A stretch of 64,000 nt of DNA, taken from NCBI RefSeq assembly GCF_034313845.1, contig NZ_JAVIWN010000004.1; one strand, written 5' to 3'. The notes below the pieces were generated by a model that was given only the letters and a program-made list of their open reading frames with translations, made no database searches and had not been told where the DNA came from. Origin of the DNA: Actimicrobium sp034313845. GTDB lineage: Bacteria; Pseudomonadota; Gammaproteobacteria; Burkholderiales; Burkholderiaceae_D. Every line of letters starts with the position of its first letter. Position 1 is the first letter of the stretch. This document shows, piece after piece, positions 7,715 through 17,013 of this stretch. Made by a program: the position numbers and the translations under genes.

Positions 7715-8332
7715 CTAAAACAGATCGACGTCACCAGAGATAGGAGCCGATTGCAACCGGCTGGCATAGTCCTGCTCGCGATTGACCAAGGTATTGTTGT
7801 TGAGTTGCTTGAGTTTTTTGACCAGTACCTTGCCGCTGCGCGGAAAGTAGTAGACCTTGCGCGGATGGATGTCGTTGAGGTCTTCCGCGACGACGCGGAT
7901 GCCTTCCATTTTCAGATACTCGCGCACGAATTGCGCATTGCGCTCGCCGACATTGATCGCAATGAAACCGCGCAGGACGTTGCCGCCACCGAACACCTTG
8001 GCTTCGAGATTTTCACGCCGTGCGCCAGCTTTCAGCAATTCATTGATCAGCACTTCCATCGCGTAGGTGCCGTACCGCATCGAGGCCGAGACCGGACTAT
8101 CGATGTCGGTGCCGCCATAGGGCAGCATGAAATGATTCATGCCGCCGATGCCGCTGACCCGATCGCGAATGCAGGCCGACACGCACGAGCCGAGCACCGT
8201 GACGATCAGCATATCCTTGGGTGTAAAAAAATACTCACCCGGCAGAATCTTGGCCGCATCACAGTCGAAGGTGCGGTCGAAATAGACATTGGTCGCAAAT
8301 TGCTCTTGATTGACTTTTTCCATGTTGGTCAC
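7715..8332 (-). CDS. cheD: Chemoreceptor glutamine deamidase CheD
   Basis: 205-residue CheD, a receptor glutamine deamidase. The catalytic cysteine lies in TVLGSCVSACIRD (C50) and the histidine in GGMNHFMLP (H67). The start is ambiguous: a GTG at 8332 overlaps the cheR stop (GTGA), and an ATG lies three codons later at 8323. The C-terminus beyond the core is about 25 residues long and ends SGDVDLF, nearly the same as the last residues of the CheZ-like protein at 17458-18042 (SGDIELF). In other bacteria CheD is tuned by CheC; no cheC is visible, so its partner here is unknown. Confidence 0.93.
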   Translation of the reverse strand: MTNMEKVNQEQFATNVYFDRTFDCDAAKILPGEYFFTPKDMLIVTVLGSCVSACIRDRVSGIGGMNHFMLPYGGTDIDSPVSASMRYGTYAMEVLINELLKAGARRENLEAKVFGGGNVLRGFIAINVGERNAQFVREYLKMEGIRVVAEDLNDIHPRKVYYFPRSGKVLVKKLKQLNNNTLVNREQDYASRLQSAPISGDVDLF

Positions 8333-9210
8333 GCGTGGCGCACTGCGCTGCGCCCTTTCAATCCGGGTTGGTCATCGAGTTCGTAGACAGTCTTTCCACG
8401 CAGCTTGAATGCATCCGACACATACAAAAAGTTCTCGGAATGGCCGGCAAACAGCAACCCATCGGGCTTCATCAGCGGGGCGAAACGCGTCAGTATTTTG
8501 CCTTGCGTCGGTTTGTCGAAATAGATCATCACGTTGCGGCAAAAAATCGCATCGAACGGACCCGGCAGCGGCCAGTCCGCTCCCAGCAAATTGAGCTTCT
8601 TGAAGGTCACCAGCTGCCGCAATTCCTGACGCACCCGCACCATGCCGTCCTGCTCGCCCTTGCCGCGCTGGAAAAAACGCCGGGCGCGTTCGGGCGACAT
8701 CTTGTCGAGCCGGTCGGCGGTGTAGACACCGTTGGCGGCCGTGTTGAGGACATTCGTGTCGATATCGGTGGCGACGATGCGCACCGGCGGCGTGAGCGTA
8801 TTGAACACTTCGCACGCCGTCATCGCCATCGAATACGGCTCCTCGCCGGTCGAACTGGCCGAGCACCACAGATCGATCTGGCCACTGCGCCCTTTCAGGT
8901 GATCGGCCAGGATCGGGAAGTGATGCGCTTCGCGGAAGAACGACGTCAGGTTGGTTGTCAGCGCGTTGGTGAAGGCTTCCCATTCGTCGGCATCACGACC
9001 GGCTTCGAGATCGTCGAGATAGGTGACAAACGACGTGATGCCGGTTGCGCGCAAGCGGCGCGCCAAACGGCTGTAGACCATTTCCTGCTTGCTCTCGGCC
9101 AGCGCAATGCCGGCCTTCTGATAGATCAGCGAGCGCACGCGCTCAAAATCACGTGTGGTGAAATCGAATTCCTTGCTGGAGTCTTGCCTGGTAGCCGGGA
9201 TGGTTTTCAA
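8329..9210 (-). CDS. cheR: Chemoreceptor methyltransferase CheR
   Basis: 293-residue SAM-dependent methyltransferase that methylates chemoreceptor glutamates. An N-terminal helical domain (about 15-90) is followed by the Rossmann-type catalytic domain with LWCSASSTGEEPYSMAM (SAM site) and FDAIFCRNVMIYFD. The only good upstream start is a TTG at 9210, preceded by GGAAG. The two receptors upstream end in EWEQF and EWEEF, the pentapeptide to which CheR docks in other bacteria, so a tethering interaction is likely. The stop overlaps the cheD start. Confidence 0.95.
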   Translation of the reverse strand: MKTIPATRQDSSKEFDFTTRDFERVRSLIYQKAGIALAESKQEMVYSRLARRLRATGITSFVTYLDDLEAGRDADEWEAFTNALTTNLTSFFREAHHFPILADHLKGRSGQIDLWCSASSTGEEPYSMAMTACEVFNTLTPPVRIVATDIDTNVLNTAANGVYTADRLDKMSPERARRFFQRGKGEQDGMVRVRQELRQLVTFKKLNLLGADWPLPGPFDAIFCRNVMIYFDKPTQGKILTRFAPLMKPDGLLFAGHSENFLYVSDAFKLRGKTVYELDDQPGLKGRSAVRHA

Positions 9211-9228
9211 TTTTTCTTCCGGTAATTT

Positions 9229-10785
9229 TTAATGATTCTGGGCTGACCGGTAACCAATCCGGAAGCCCCCCCAATGCTTGCCACCGACGAGGATGGGTGC
9301 CGACAAGTCGTGCATGACTTCACCGGTGTCGCGCTTGTACGTCTGCAGCAGAAACGCACTGGTACTGCCACCGCAACGCTTGCCGGTGCGATCCGTAAAA
9401 ATGCGTTTGGTACGGTTGTTGATCAGGTCAACGTCGTAATCACCGGTGAGCACCTGTGAAAATTTCTTGTTGTGGGTCGGAAAATAGCCATTGCTATCGA
9501 CCGCCCCGGCGTAGGCCAGTTGCGGCATCGCTTGCAACAGCGCTTCCTGAATGGGCGGAAAAGCGCGGTCGGTATAGGCATCGAACTGACTGCTGTGCTT
9601 GGGCGGATTGGTGCGTGGAATGGCCACGTAATGGCGATCAAACAGCGCTTCGCGCGTAATCTGTCCCTGTGCAATGGCCTTGTCCATGAGCGCGCCGATC
9701 TCGCTGGCCGCAAGCTGTGCGGCAATGCGGATCGCATCATGTTGCGTCACCGCCTGCGATTGCGAGAGCGCGTCAAAAATGGTTTCACCCCGTTCCGACA
9801 AGCGCATCGCTGCCGTGATCGCCCCCGGCAAATCGGCCTCGGTTGAAATCATGCTGTCACGGATGTCAGCGATCGCGCTACTGACCTCACGACTGGTACC
9901 GACCTGTTCGCGCGACGCCGCTGCAATCTGGCGCACTTCCTCTTCGGCGCTGGTAGCCGCACGCTCGATATTGACCAGCGACAGATTGACCACCCCCACT
10001 TCGACGGCAGCACCGCTGACCCGCCGGTTCAGGGCCGTCATGCCGTTGGCTGCGAGCAGCGCCTGCTGGTTAATTTCGCGCACCATCGTGCCGATTTCAC
10101 CGGTCGCCAGATGCGTGCGCTGCGCCAGTTGTCTTACCTCGCCGGCCACCACCGCGAAGCCACGTCCGTGTTCGCCGGCACGGGCGGCTTCGATGGCCGC
10201 ATTGAGCGCCAGCAAATTGGTTTGTGCCGCAATCTGGTTAATCACTTCCGTGATGGTAGAAATCTGGCCGGATTTTTTTTGCAGGATGGCCATCAGTTCG
10301 GAGGCGGACAGCGCATCGGCTTCGGCCCGGTGGATTTCCAGCAGCACTTTTTCGGTTGCGGCGCGCGCGAGAACGCTTTCCTGGTGCACCTCGCCGGTCA
10401 CTTCAAAAGCCCGCTCGGCATTGGCAGCAATCTGCTCGGTGGCACTGGCGCTTTGTCCGGCACTGACCGCAATCGCATCGGTGCTGGTGACATCGGCATC
10501 AATTTTTTTCTTGATGGATTCAATGAAAAACGCCGCCTCGGCAGCCCCGATCATGATGTGGTCGATCTCGTCGCCGATGCGCTGCGCAAAGACGGCACTG
10601 CCGTCGCGCCGCAGGTTAATGGCCGCTGCCACGCTCACGCCGGCAACCGAAGACAGGACGGCGATGAACACCGGCCCCAGCGCGGAACCGACCAGTTCTT
10701 GCAGCATCCAGGCTGACGCAAGAGCGACTCCCGCAGCAGCGGACAACCCTGTCAGGAAAGTGCGCACTGGCGCTCGGTTGGTCAT
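9229..10785 (-). CDS. Methyl-accepting chemotaxis protein with C-terminal sensor domain
   Basis: 518-residue receptor of reversed layout. A short N-terminal part with two hydrophobic stretches (about 8-30 and 35-57) leads straight into the signalling region, whose hairpin tip is QIAAQTNLLALNAAIEAARAGEHGRGF. The C-terminal 150 residues form a Cache-like module containing FPTHNKKFS, NNRTKRIFTDRTG and HWGGFRIGYRS. Receptors with this C-terminal module are known in proteobacteria. There is no periplasmic domain and no C-terminal EWExF pentapeptide, so the sensor is probably cytoplasmic. The start at 10785 is chosen for AAGGA about 7 bases upstream; a longer frame would run into the previous receptor gene. 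It lies between that receptor and cheR. Confidence 0.88.
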   Translation of the reverse strand: MTNRAPVRTFLTGLSAAAGVALASAWMLQELVGSALGPVFIAVLSSVAGVSVAAAINLRRDGSAVFAQRIGDEIDHIMIGAAEAAFFIESIKKKIDADVTSTDAIAVSAGQSASATEQIAANAERAFEVTGEVHQESVLARAATEKVLLEIHRAEADALSASELMAILQKKSGQISTITEVINQIAAQTNLLALNAAIEAARAGEHGRGFAVVAGEVRQLAQRTHLATGEIGTMVREINQQALLAANGMTALNRRVSGAAVEVGVVNLSLVNIERAATSAEEEVRQIAAASREQVGTSREVSSAIADIRDSMISTEADLPGAITAAMRLSERGETIFDALSQSQAVTQHDAIRIAAQLAASEIGALMDKAIAQGQITREALFDRHYVAIPRTNPPKHSSQFDAYTDRAFPPIQEALLQAMPQLAYAGAVDSNGYFPTHNKKFSQVLTGDYDVDLINNRTKRIFTDRTGKRCGGSTSAFLLQTYKRDTGEVMHDLSAPILVGGKHWGGFRIGYRSAQNH

Positions 10786-10813
10786 CGTGATTCCTTGTAG
10801 GTGAATGACTGCT

Positions 10814-12490
10814 TCAAAACTGTTCCCATTCGTCAGCAGGTTGAACATTGCGTCGTGCTGGCTTCGCGGCGACGCTGACGAGGCGTGGCGACACGCGAGG
10901 TGAAACCCGAGGCGGCACCAGCGATGACACAGGCACTGCACCCTGTCGCAACTGGAACAACGCGACGGCCTGCATCAGTTCAACCGCCTGCTGCTGCATG
11001 CTTTCAGCGGCAGCCGAGGCCTGCTCGACCAGTGCCGAATTCTGCTGCGTCATTGCATCCATCTGGGTAATGGCCTGATTGACTTCAGCGATCCCCGCAC
11101 TCTGTTCCTGGCTGGCCGCGGTGATCTCGCTCATGATGTCGGCGACCTGACGGACCGAGCCGACAATGTGCTGCATCGATTGACCGGCTTCATCGACCAG
11201 ACGACTACCCGCCTCGACTTTATCGACCGAGTCGCCGATGAGGCTCTTGATTTCTTTTGCTGCGGCCGCCGAGCGTTGCGCCAGGCTGCGCACTTCCGAA
11301 GCCACCACGGCAAAACCACGCCCCTGTTCACCGGCACGGGCGGCTTCGACGGCGGCGTTCAGGGCGAGGATATTGGTCTGGAAGGCGATGCCGTCAATGA
11401 CGCCGATGATGTCGACGATCTTGCGCGAGCTATCGGTTATCGATCCCATCGTCGCCACCACCTGACCCACCACCGCCCCGCCCTTGACCGCAAAGTCCGA
11501 GGCCGTCATCACGAGCTGGTTGGCCTGACGCGCGTTGTCGGCGTTTTGCCGTACCGTCGCAGTGAGCGTCTCCATGGAGGCCGCTGTCTGCTCAAGCGAA
11601 CTGGCCTGTGACTCGGTGCGCGACGACAGGTCGGCATTGCCCGAGGCAATTTCACGCGACGCGGTCGTGATGGTATCGGTGCCCTGCTTGATGCGGCTGA
11701 CGGTATCAATCAGGCGCGCTTGCATCGATCGCAGTGAATTGACCAGCTGGCCGGCTTCGTCGGGACCACCGACGTCGATATCGGCGCTCAGGTCGCCCGC
11801 CGCAATGGTGTCGGCGATCTGCGTGGCACGTTGCATGGGTTGCGTGATGCTGCGTGTAATCAGCAATGCGATCCCTACACCCAGCAACAACGTGACGATG
11901 CCGATGCCAAACATGCCCATTCGGGCACGGCTGTAATTATCCTGCGACGCGGCTATCGAATGACGCAGGTCAGCCTGTTCGGCCTCGACCAGCGTTGTCA
12001 ACCCCGCATTCCATTTGGCATACAGCGGCATCAGGTCGGTTTTAAGTAGCGCTGATCCGTCGTAATAGTTTCCTTCGCCGATCAGTTTGCGGGCTCTGTC
12101 AATGAGCGGCAGGATCGGTGTTTTCAACAACGCGACCTGCTCTTGCGCTGCCTTGCTGACGGTACTGGAAGAGACTTCGGCAAGCACCTTTTCGGTGGCC
12201 GCATAGCGCGTCAGGATGTCGGTAGCGCGCTGGCTTTCGCGTTCGCCTTCGGCTCTGTCGGTCGGAGTTGCGACCTTGCGCAAGGCCAGTTCCAGACTGG
12301 CGCTGGCTTCACGCATGCCGATCGCGCTGGTCAGACTGACCACCTTGGTATCAACGAGCGCAACGGCTTCGGCACGCAGTTCGGTCATGCGCCACAAACC
12401 CAGCACCAGCAATGCCAGCGCTCCCAGTAAAACCAGTCCGAATCCCAGCGCCAGCCGGGTCCCTATCCGCACATTCGACAGGACTACCAT
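10814..12490 (-). CDS. Methyl-accepting chemotaxis protein (Tsr/Tar type) A
   Basis: 558-residue transmembrane chemoreceptor. TM1 is near residues 10-30 (LALGFGLVLLGALALLVLG). A periplasmic four-helix-bundle-like domain follows (about 35-185), then TM2 near 190-210 (IGIVTLLLGVGIALLI), a HAMP domain, and the coiled-coil signalling domain with the tip FQTNILALNAAVEAARAGEQGRGF. The C-terminus ends DEWEQF, a CheR/CheB tether pentapeptide. Start at 12490 with AAGGGGA upstream. The cytoplasmic half is nearly identical to that of the next gene upstream, so the pair arose by duplication with the ligand domains diverging. The ligand is unknown. Confidence 0.93.
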   Translation of the reverse strand: MVVLSNVRIGTRLALGFGLVLLGALALLVLGLWRMTELRAEAVALVDTKVVSLTSAIGMREASASLELALRKVATPTDRAEGERESQRATDILTRYAATEKVLAEVSSSTVSKAAQEQVALLKTPILPLIDRARKLIGEGNYYDGSALLKTDLMPLYAKWNAGLTTLVEAEQADLRHSIAASQDNYSRARMGMFGIGIVTLLLGVGIALLITRSITQPMQRATQIADTIAAGDLSADIDVGGPDEAGQLVNSLRSMQARLIDTVSRIKQGTDTITTASREIASGNADLSSRTESQASSLEQTAASMETLTATVRQNADNARQANQLVMTASDFAVKGGAVVGQVVATMGSITDSSRKIVDIIGVIDGIAFQTNILALNAAVEAARAGEQGRGFAVVASEVRSLAQRSAAAAKEIKSLIGDSVDKVEAGSRLVDEAGQSMQHIVGSVRQVADIMSEITAASQEQSAGIAEVNQAITQMDAMTQQNSALVEQASAAAESMQQQAVELMQAVALFQLRQGAVPVSSLVPPRVSPRVSPRLVSVAAKPARRNVQPADEWEQF

Positions 12491-12515
12491 CCGTTGTTTC
12501 CCCTTTTCGTGATCT

Positions 12516-14183
12516 TCAAAATTCTTCCCATTCACCGCCGCCAGCAGCCGCCTTGCGCACTGGCACAGAACGCGCCGCAGCAGGTAATGCCTTGCGCAGC
12601 GCGGGCGCGACGGCAACCGCGCGGGCCTGACCAGGTTGATCGAGCTTGAATAACGCGACGGCCTGCATCAGCACAACCGCTTGCTGCTGCAGGCTTTCGG
12701 CAGCTGCCGAGGCTTGTTCGACCAATGCCGAATTCTGCTGCGTCATTTCGTCCATCTGCGTAATGACCTGATTGACTTCGGCAATGCCCGCACTCTGTTC
12801 CTGACTCGCCGCCGTGATCTCGCTCATGATGCTGGCGACGTGCTGCACCGAGCTGACTATTTCCTGCATGGTCCGGCCGGCTTCTTCGGCCAGACGGCTG
12901 CCAGTGTCAACTTTGCCGACCGAGTCGCCGATGAGACTCTTGATTTCTTTTGCAGCAGCCGCCGAACGCTGCGCAAGGCTGCGTACTTCCGACGCCACCA
13001 CGGCGAAACCACGCCCCTGCTCGCCGGCGCGTGCCGCCTCGACCGCCGCGTTCAAGGCGAGGATATTGGTCTGGAACGCAATGCCATCAATGACGCCGAT
13101 GATGTCGACGATCTTGCGCGAGCTGTCGGTAATCGAACTCATCGTACTGACCACTTGTCCGACCACCGTACCGCCACGCAGCGCCACGCTCGCCGCCGAG
13201 ATCACCAGCTGATTGGCCTGCTGCGCATTGCCGGCATTCTGGCGCACGGTTTCGGTCAGTTCTTCCATCGACGAGGCGGTCTGTTCCAGCGAACTGGCCT
13301 GCGACTCGGTGCGCGACGACAGATCGGCATTGCCGGACGCGATTTCACGCGAGGCGACTTCGATGGTTTCGGTACCGCTGCGCACCTGCGTGACGATGCG
13401 CAGCAAGTTGCCGCTCATTGCCTGCAATGCCTTGAGCAGATCAGTGATTTCGTCACGTCCGGTGACGTCGGCAGTGTGGGAATCGAGCTCGCCATCAGCG
13501 ACCCGGCGGGCAATTGTGACGGCCTGCTGCAACGGCGTGGTGATGCTGCGTGTGATGACCCATGCCAGCAGTGCACCGATGGCTAATGCCACGACACCAC
13601 TGAACAACTGCCATTGCATCAGACGCAGATCACCCGCGGAGGCCTCTGCCATGACCTGATGCGTCGCGCTTTGCTGAAGCTCGACGAGCTTGTTGATCTC
13701 GACGAGTGTCTTGCGATTCATCGGATCGATACTGCCGTTGATGATCTTGATCGCTTCTTCGCTATTGAACGCCATGGCCTGCCGCAAGACGTTTTTCAGC
13801 GGTGCGGCGAGTTCGTCATCGATGCGCGCGATGTCGGCGACGAGTTTCTTTTCGACGTCCGTCAGACCCAGCGCAGTCAATCCGTCACGTGCCTGCGCAT
13901 ACCGCTGGCGTTCGGCTTTGACGGTCTGATCATCTTTTTGCATCGCCGCCAGGTCGGACTGCAAACCGATATCGCGCATCGCGATGCCGCCCTCAAGCAG
14001 CGCATTTTTCATTGCGCCGGCCAGTTCGAGTTTGTGGTTGGCGGTCGCCAGACCGTCAACCAGTTGTCGCTTGTTACTCGCGTTGAAGACACTGCCCAAC
14101 ACGAGGGCGAGCACTAGAATGACCAGAATACTGCCGAAGCCAAGGGCTAACCGGCTTCCGATCCGCACGTTGCGCAAGTTCAT
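12516..14183 (-). CDS. Methyl-accepting chemotaxis protein (Tsr/Tar type) B
   Basis: 555-residue transmembrane chemoreceptor with the same plan as its neighbour. TM1 is at about 10-32 (LALGFGSILVILVLALVLG), followed by a helical periplasmic domain, TM2 near 190-210 (GVVALAIGALLAWVI), HAMP, the signalling hairpin (FQTNILALNAAVEAARAGEQGRGF) and a C-terminal EWEEF pentapeptide. The ATG at 14183 has GGAG upstream. It follows cheW and precedes receptor A by 25 bases. The periplasmic domains of A and B differ, while the HAMP-to-tip region is strongly conserved between them, as expected for paralogs that must pack in mixed arrays. Confidence 0.93.
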   Translation of the reverse strand: MNLRNVRIGSRLALGFGSILVILVLALVLGSVFNASNKRQLVDGLATANHKLELAGAMKNALLEGGIAMRDIGLQSDLAAMQKDDQTVKAERQRYAQARDGLTALGLTDVEKKLVADIARIDDELAAPLKNVLRQAMAFNSEEAIKIINGSIDPMNRKTLVEINKLVELQQSATHQVMAEASAGDLRLMQWQLFSGVVALAIGALLAWVITRSITTPLQQAVTIARRVADGELDSHTADVTGRDEITDLLKALQAMSGNLLRIVTQVRSGTETIEVASREIASGNADLSSRTESQASSLEQTASSMEELTETVRQNAGNAQQANQLVISAASVALRGGTVVGQVVSTMSSITDSSRKIVDIIGVIDGIAFQTNILALNAAVEAARAGEQGRGFAVVASEVRSLAQRSAAAAKEIKSLIGDSVGKVDTGSRLAEEAGRTMQEIVSSVQHVASIMSEITAASQEQSAGIAEVNQVITQMDEMTQQNSALVEQASAAAESLQQQAVVLMQAVALFKLDQPGQARAVAVAPALRKALPAAARSVPVRKAAAGGGEWEEF

Positions 14184-14250
14184 TTCACGACTCCGGTTTA
14201 AAGGCACGACGCGGCAACGGGACCGCCGCAATACTCCGGCAGGGACTTGC

Positions 14251-14763
14251 TCAGGCAGCGATTTTCTCGATCAGGCCCATTTCAGACGACGACATCAGCT
14301 TGTCGATATCGATCAGGATCAGCATCCGTTCATCGAGCGTGCCAAGACCAATCAGGTAGTCGGTATTGAACGCCGTGCCCATCTCGGGAGCCGGTTTGAT
14401 CTGCTCGGCCGACAAGGTGATCACATCGGACACGCTGTCAACTACCATGCCCATGACCCGGCCACCGATATTGAGAATGATGACGACGGTGAACTGGTCG
14501 TAGGTCGGCTCGCCAAGATTGAACTTGATGCGCATGTCGACGATCGGCACGATGATGCCGCGCAGGTTGACGACACCCTTGACGAATTCAGGTGCGTTGG
14601 CGATGCGGGTGACGGCTTCGTAGCCGCGGATTTCCTGCACTTTCAGGATGTCGATGCCGTACTCTTCCTTGCCCAGCGTGAAGGCGAGAAATTCGTTACC
14701 GGCGATGTCGGCGGTGGATTTTGCACCCAGGATCTGGGCGTTGATTTGTGCGGATTCTGACAT
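14251..14763 (-). CDS. cheW: Chemotaxis coupling protein CheW
   Basis: 170-residue CheW that links receptors to CheA in the signalling array. The protein is a single CheW/SH3-like domain from about residue 20 (NEFLAFTLGKEEYGIDILKVQEIRGY) to 160, including VVNLRGIIVPIVDMR. It lies 11 bases after cheA and just upstream of the two tandem receptors. An N-terminal leader of about 20 residues and a short C-terminal tail are normal for betaproteobacterial CheW. Confidence 0.96.
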   Translation of the reverse strand: MSESAQINAQILGAKSTADIAGNEFLAFTLGKEEYGIDILKVQEIRGYEAVTRIANAPEFVKGVVNLRGIIVPIVDMRIKFNLGEPTYDQFTVVIILNIGGRVMGMVVDSVSDVITLSAEQIKPAPEMGTAFNTDYLIGLGTLDERMLILIDIDKLMSSSEMGLIEKIAA

Positions 14764-14774
14764 GATGTTGTCCT

Positions 14775-16934
14775 TTAAGAAAAGATGGGTTCGTCGGTGT
14801 TATGACGACTGGAACGTAACAGGGCGGCGACATCAACGATCAGCGAAACACCGCCGTCGCCCAGGATGGTGGCACCAGAAATACCGGCCACCTTGCGGTA
14901 ATTCGATTCGAGATTCTTGACCACGACTTGTTGCTGACCGACCAGGTCGTCGACAAACAGGCCAGCCTTGCGTCCTTCCGATTCGAGGATGACGACAATC
15001 CCTTCGGACGGATTGGTATAACGCGGTGCAATGCCGAACATCTGGTGCAACGGGATGAGTGGCAAGTATTCGCCACGCACCTTGATGACCTGGCCCTGTC
15101 CGCTGATTTCCTTGACGTCAACCGCACGCGGTTGCAACGATTCGACCACATAGCCGAGCGGCAGAATGTAGACCTCGTCGCCGACACGGATCGACATGCC
15201 ATCGAGGATGGCCAGTGTCAGCGGCAGCGCGATCGAAATCGTCGTCCCAAAACCCTTGGCCGAACGGATGTCGACGACACCGCCCATCGCGGTGATGTTG
15301 CGCTTGACGACATCCATGCCGACACCGCGACCCGATACATCGGTGACGATGTCGGCCGTTGAAAACCCGGGTGCAAAAATCAGTTGCCAGACTTCCGGAT
15401 CGGTCATGTCATCGGACACGGGCAGACCGTTTTCGGCCGCCTTCCGGAGAATGCGTTCACGGTTGAGTCCGCCGCCATCATCGCTGACTTCGATGACGAT
15501 ATTGCCGCCCTGGTGACCTGCCGATAACGACAGGCGACCGGTCTCGCTTTTGCCACCAGCGAGCCGGATCGCAGGCGTTTCGATGCCGTGGTCAATGCTG
15601 TTGCGAACCAGGTGCGTCAGCGGATCGACAATGCGTTCGATCAGGCCCTTGTCCAGTTCGGTGGCCGCGCCGACGGTGACGAAGTCGACCTTCTTGCCCA
15701 GCTTGGTGGCGAGGTCGCGCACCATGCGCGGAAAGCGCGCGAAGACGTAGTCCATCTGCATCATGCGAATCGACATCACGGCTTCTTGCAGGTCGCGGGT
15801 ATTGCGGGTCAATTGCGACACGCTGTCGAGCAGACGTTCATGTTTCATCGGGTCGAGCGTGTCGGTACGCTGCTCGATCATGGCCTGGGTAATGACCAGC
15901 TCTCCCACCAGGTTGATCAGCTGATCGACCTTTTCGATACTCACGCGTATCGAGCTGGCTTCGGCCGAGGCCGTCTTTTCATTTTCGCGCCGCTGATGGG
16001 CGCGTTTGTCGGAGTCGCCCGTGCTCTGACCGGCCAGCGCATCGTGCTGCGATTCGGTCAATGCCAACGGTGCGGGCTCATGCTCGATGGCGGCTTCCGC
16101 CGGCGCGTCGGTTTTGCCCTGCGGTACAAACGGCGCAAAGAAACCGTAGCCCTGCCTGGCTTCCTGTTCCTGCAGTGTGCTGGGCACAGCGGGTATCAAG
16201 TTACCAAAACGGCTGTCGATCGGCTCGAAAAAACCATAGCCGAGTTCGGCATCGCTGGCACTGGCTGGTGCCGGCAGCAAGGTGATTTTCAAGGCATCGG
16301 GATCGAGCACGAACGAGCACAGCGCAATGATGTCGTCAACTGATTCGTTGGTTGCCAGTTCGAAGACGGCGCGCTGATCGGGCAAGTGCGAACGCACGAT
16401 GAAACCGAGCAAACCGAGTTCGGCAGCCAGCGCGTCGGTGTCACGTTCGCTGATGACAGGCAGCTCGATATGAAAGCGATGAGCGTAGTCACCGTCCGGC
16501 TTGACGGCTATGGCGAGTGGCACCACCTGAACGGGTATCGGCCTATGCACTTCCGATAGCGACTGCAACAGCATGCGGATATCGCCGACTGCCTCGAGAT
16601 CGACAACCGAACCGAGCCGGTGCCCGTCGAGCTGCATCTTGAGGATGTCCTTGGCGGCCAGAAAGGCTTCGACATGCTCTGCTGTCAGCAAGGTTTCGCC
16701 TTTGCGGATACGGTCCAGCAGCGTTTCGAGTACGTGCGTGACTTCACCGAGATCGGTGATGCCGAATGTCGAGGCACCGCCCTTGATCGAATGCGCTGCC
16801 CGAAAAATCGCGTTCAAGTCTTCCGGATCAGGATTGCTGACGTCGACCGCGAGCAGCAGTTTTTCCATTTCCGCTAGCAGTTCTTCCGTTTCTTCGAAGA
16901 ACACCTGAAAAAATTGCCCCATGTCGATCGTCAT
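14775..16934 (-). CDS. cheA: Chemotaxis histidine kinase CheA
   Basis: 719-residue kinase that phosphorylates CheY and CheB. The HPt (P1) domain carries the phospho-accepting H48 (RAAHSIKGG). A P2-like module lies at about 150-245 (YAHRFHIELPVISERDTDALAAELGLLGF split by a loop), then a flexible linker, dimerisation domain (P3, from about 350), the ATPase with N-box HLVRNSIDHGIE, G1 DDGGGL, F-box APGFST and G2 GRGVGMD, and the C-terminal CheW-like P5. The linker contains two copies of GYGFF followed by EP or AP. The ATG at 16934 is chosen because GGAG lies about 9 bases before it; the frame extends upstream but without support. Confidence 0.96.
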   Translation of the reverse strand: MTIDMGQFFQVFFEETEELLAEMEKLLLAVDVSNPDPEDLNAIFRAAHSIKGGASTFGITDLGEVTHVLETLLDRIRKGETLLTAEHVEAFLAAKDILKMQLDGHRLGSVVDLEAVGDIRMLLQSLSEVHRPIPVQVVPLAIAVKPDGDYAHRFHIELPVISERDTDALAAELGLLGFIVRSHLPDQRAVFELATNESVDDIIALCSFVLDPDALKITLLPAPASASDAELGYGFFEPIDSRFGNLIPAVPSTLQEQEARQGYGFFAPFVPQGKTDAPAEAAIEHEPAPLALTESQHDALAGQSTGDSDKRAHQRRENEKTASAEASSIRVSIEKVDQLINLVGELVITQAMIEQRTDTLDPMKHERLLDSVSQLTRNTRDLQEAVMSIRMMQMDYVFARFPRMVRDLATKLGKKVDFVTVGAATELDKGLIERIVDPLTHLVRNSIDHGIETPAIRLAGGKSETGRLSLSAGHQGGNIVIEVSDDGGGLNRERILRKAAENGLPVSDDMTDPEVWQLIFAPGFSTADIVTDVSGRGVGMDVVKRNITAMGGVVDIRSAKGFGTTISIALPLTLAILDGMSIRVGDEVYILPLGYVVESLQPRAVDVKEISGQGQVIKVRGEYLPLIPLHQMFGIAPRYTNPSEGIVVILESEGRKAGLFVDDLVGQQQVVVKNLESNYRKVAGISGATILGDGGVSLIVDVAALLRSSRHNTDEPIFS

Positions 16935-17013
16935 TGCAGCGCTCCGTAAAACCGTGATGTTTGCGCGAGCGAGGCAACTGCACTCCCGCGCCACTGTGAA
17001 GGAAACGGCATGG

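Noticed and set aside
9229..10941. Upstream extension of the C-terminal-sensor receptor into the previous gene
   Set aside because: The added residues (MQCLCHRWCRLGFHLACRH and so on) overlap receptor A and have no family match; a good ribosome-binding site precedes the 10785 ATG.
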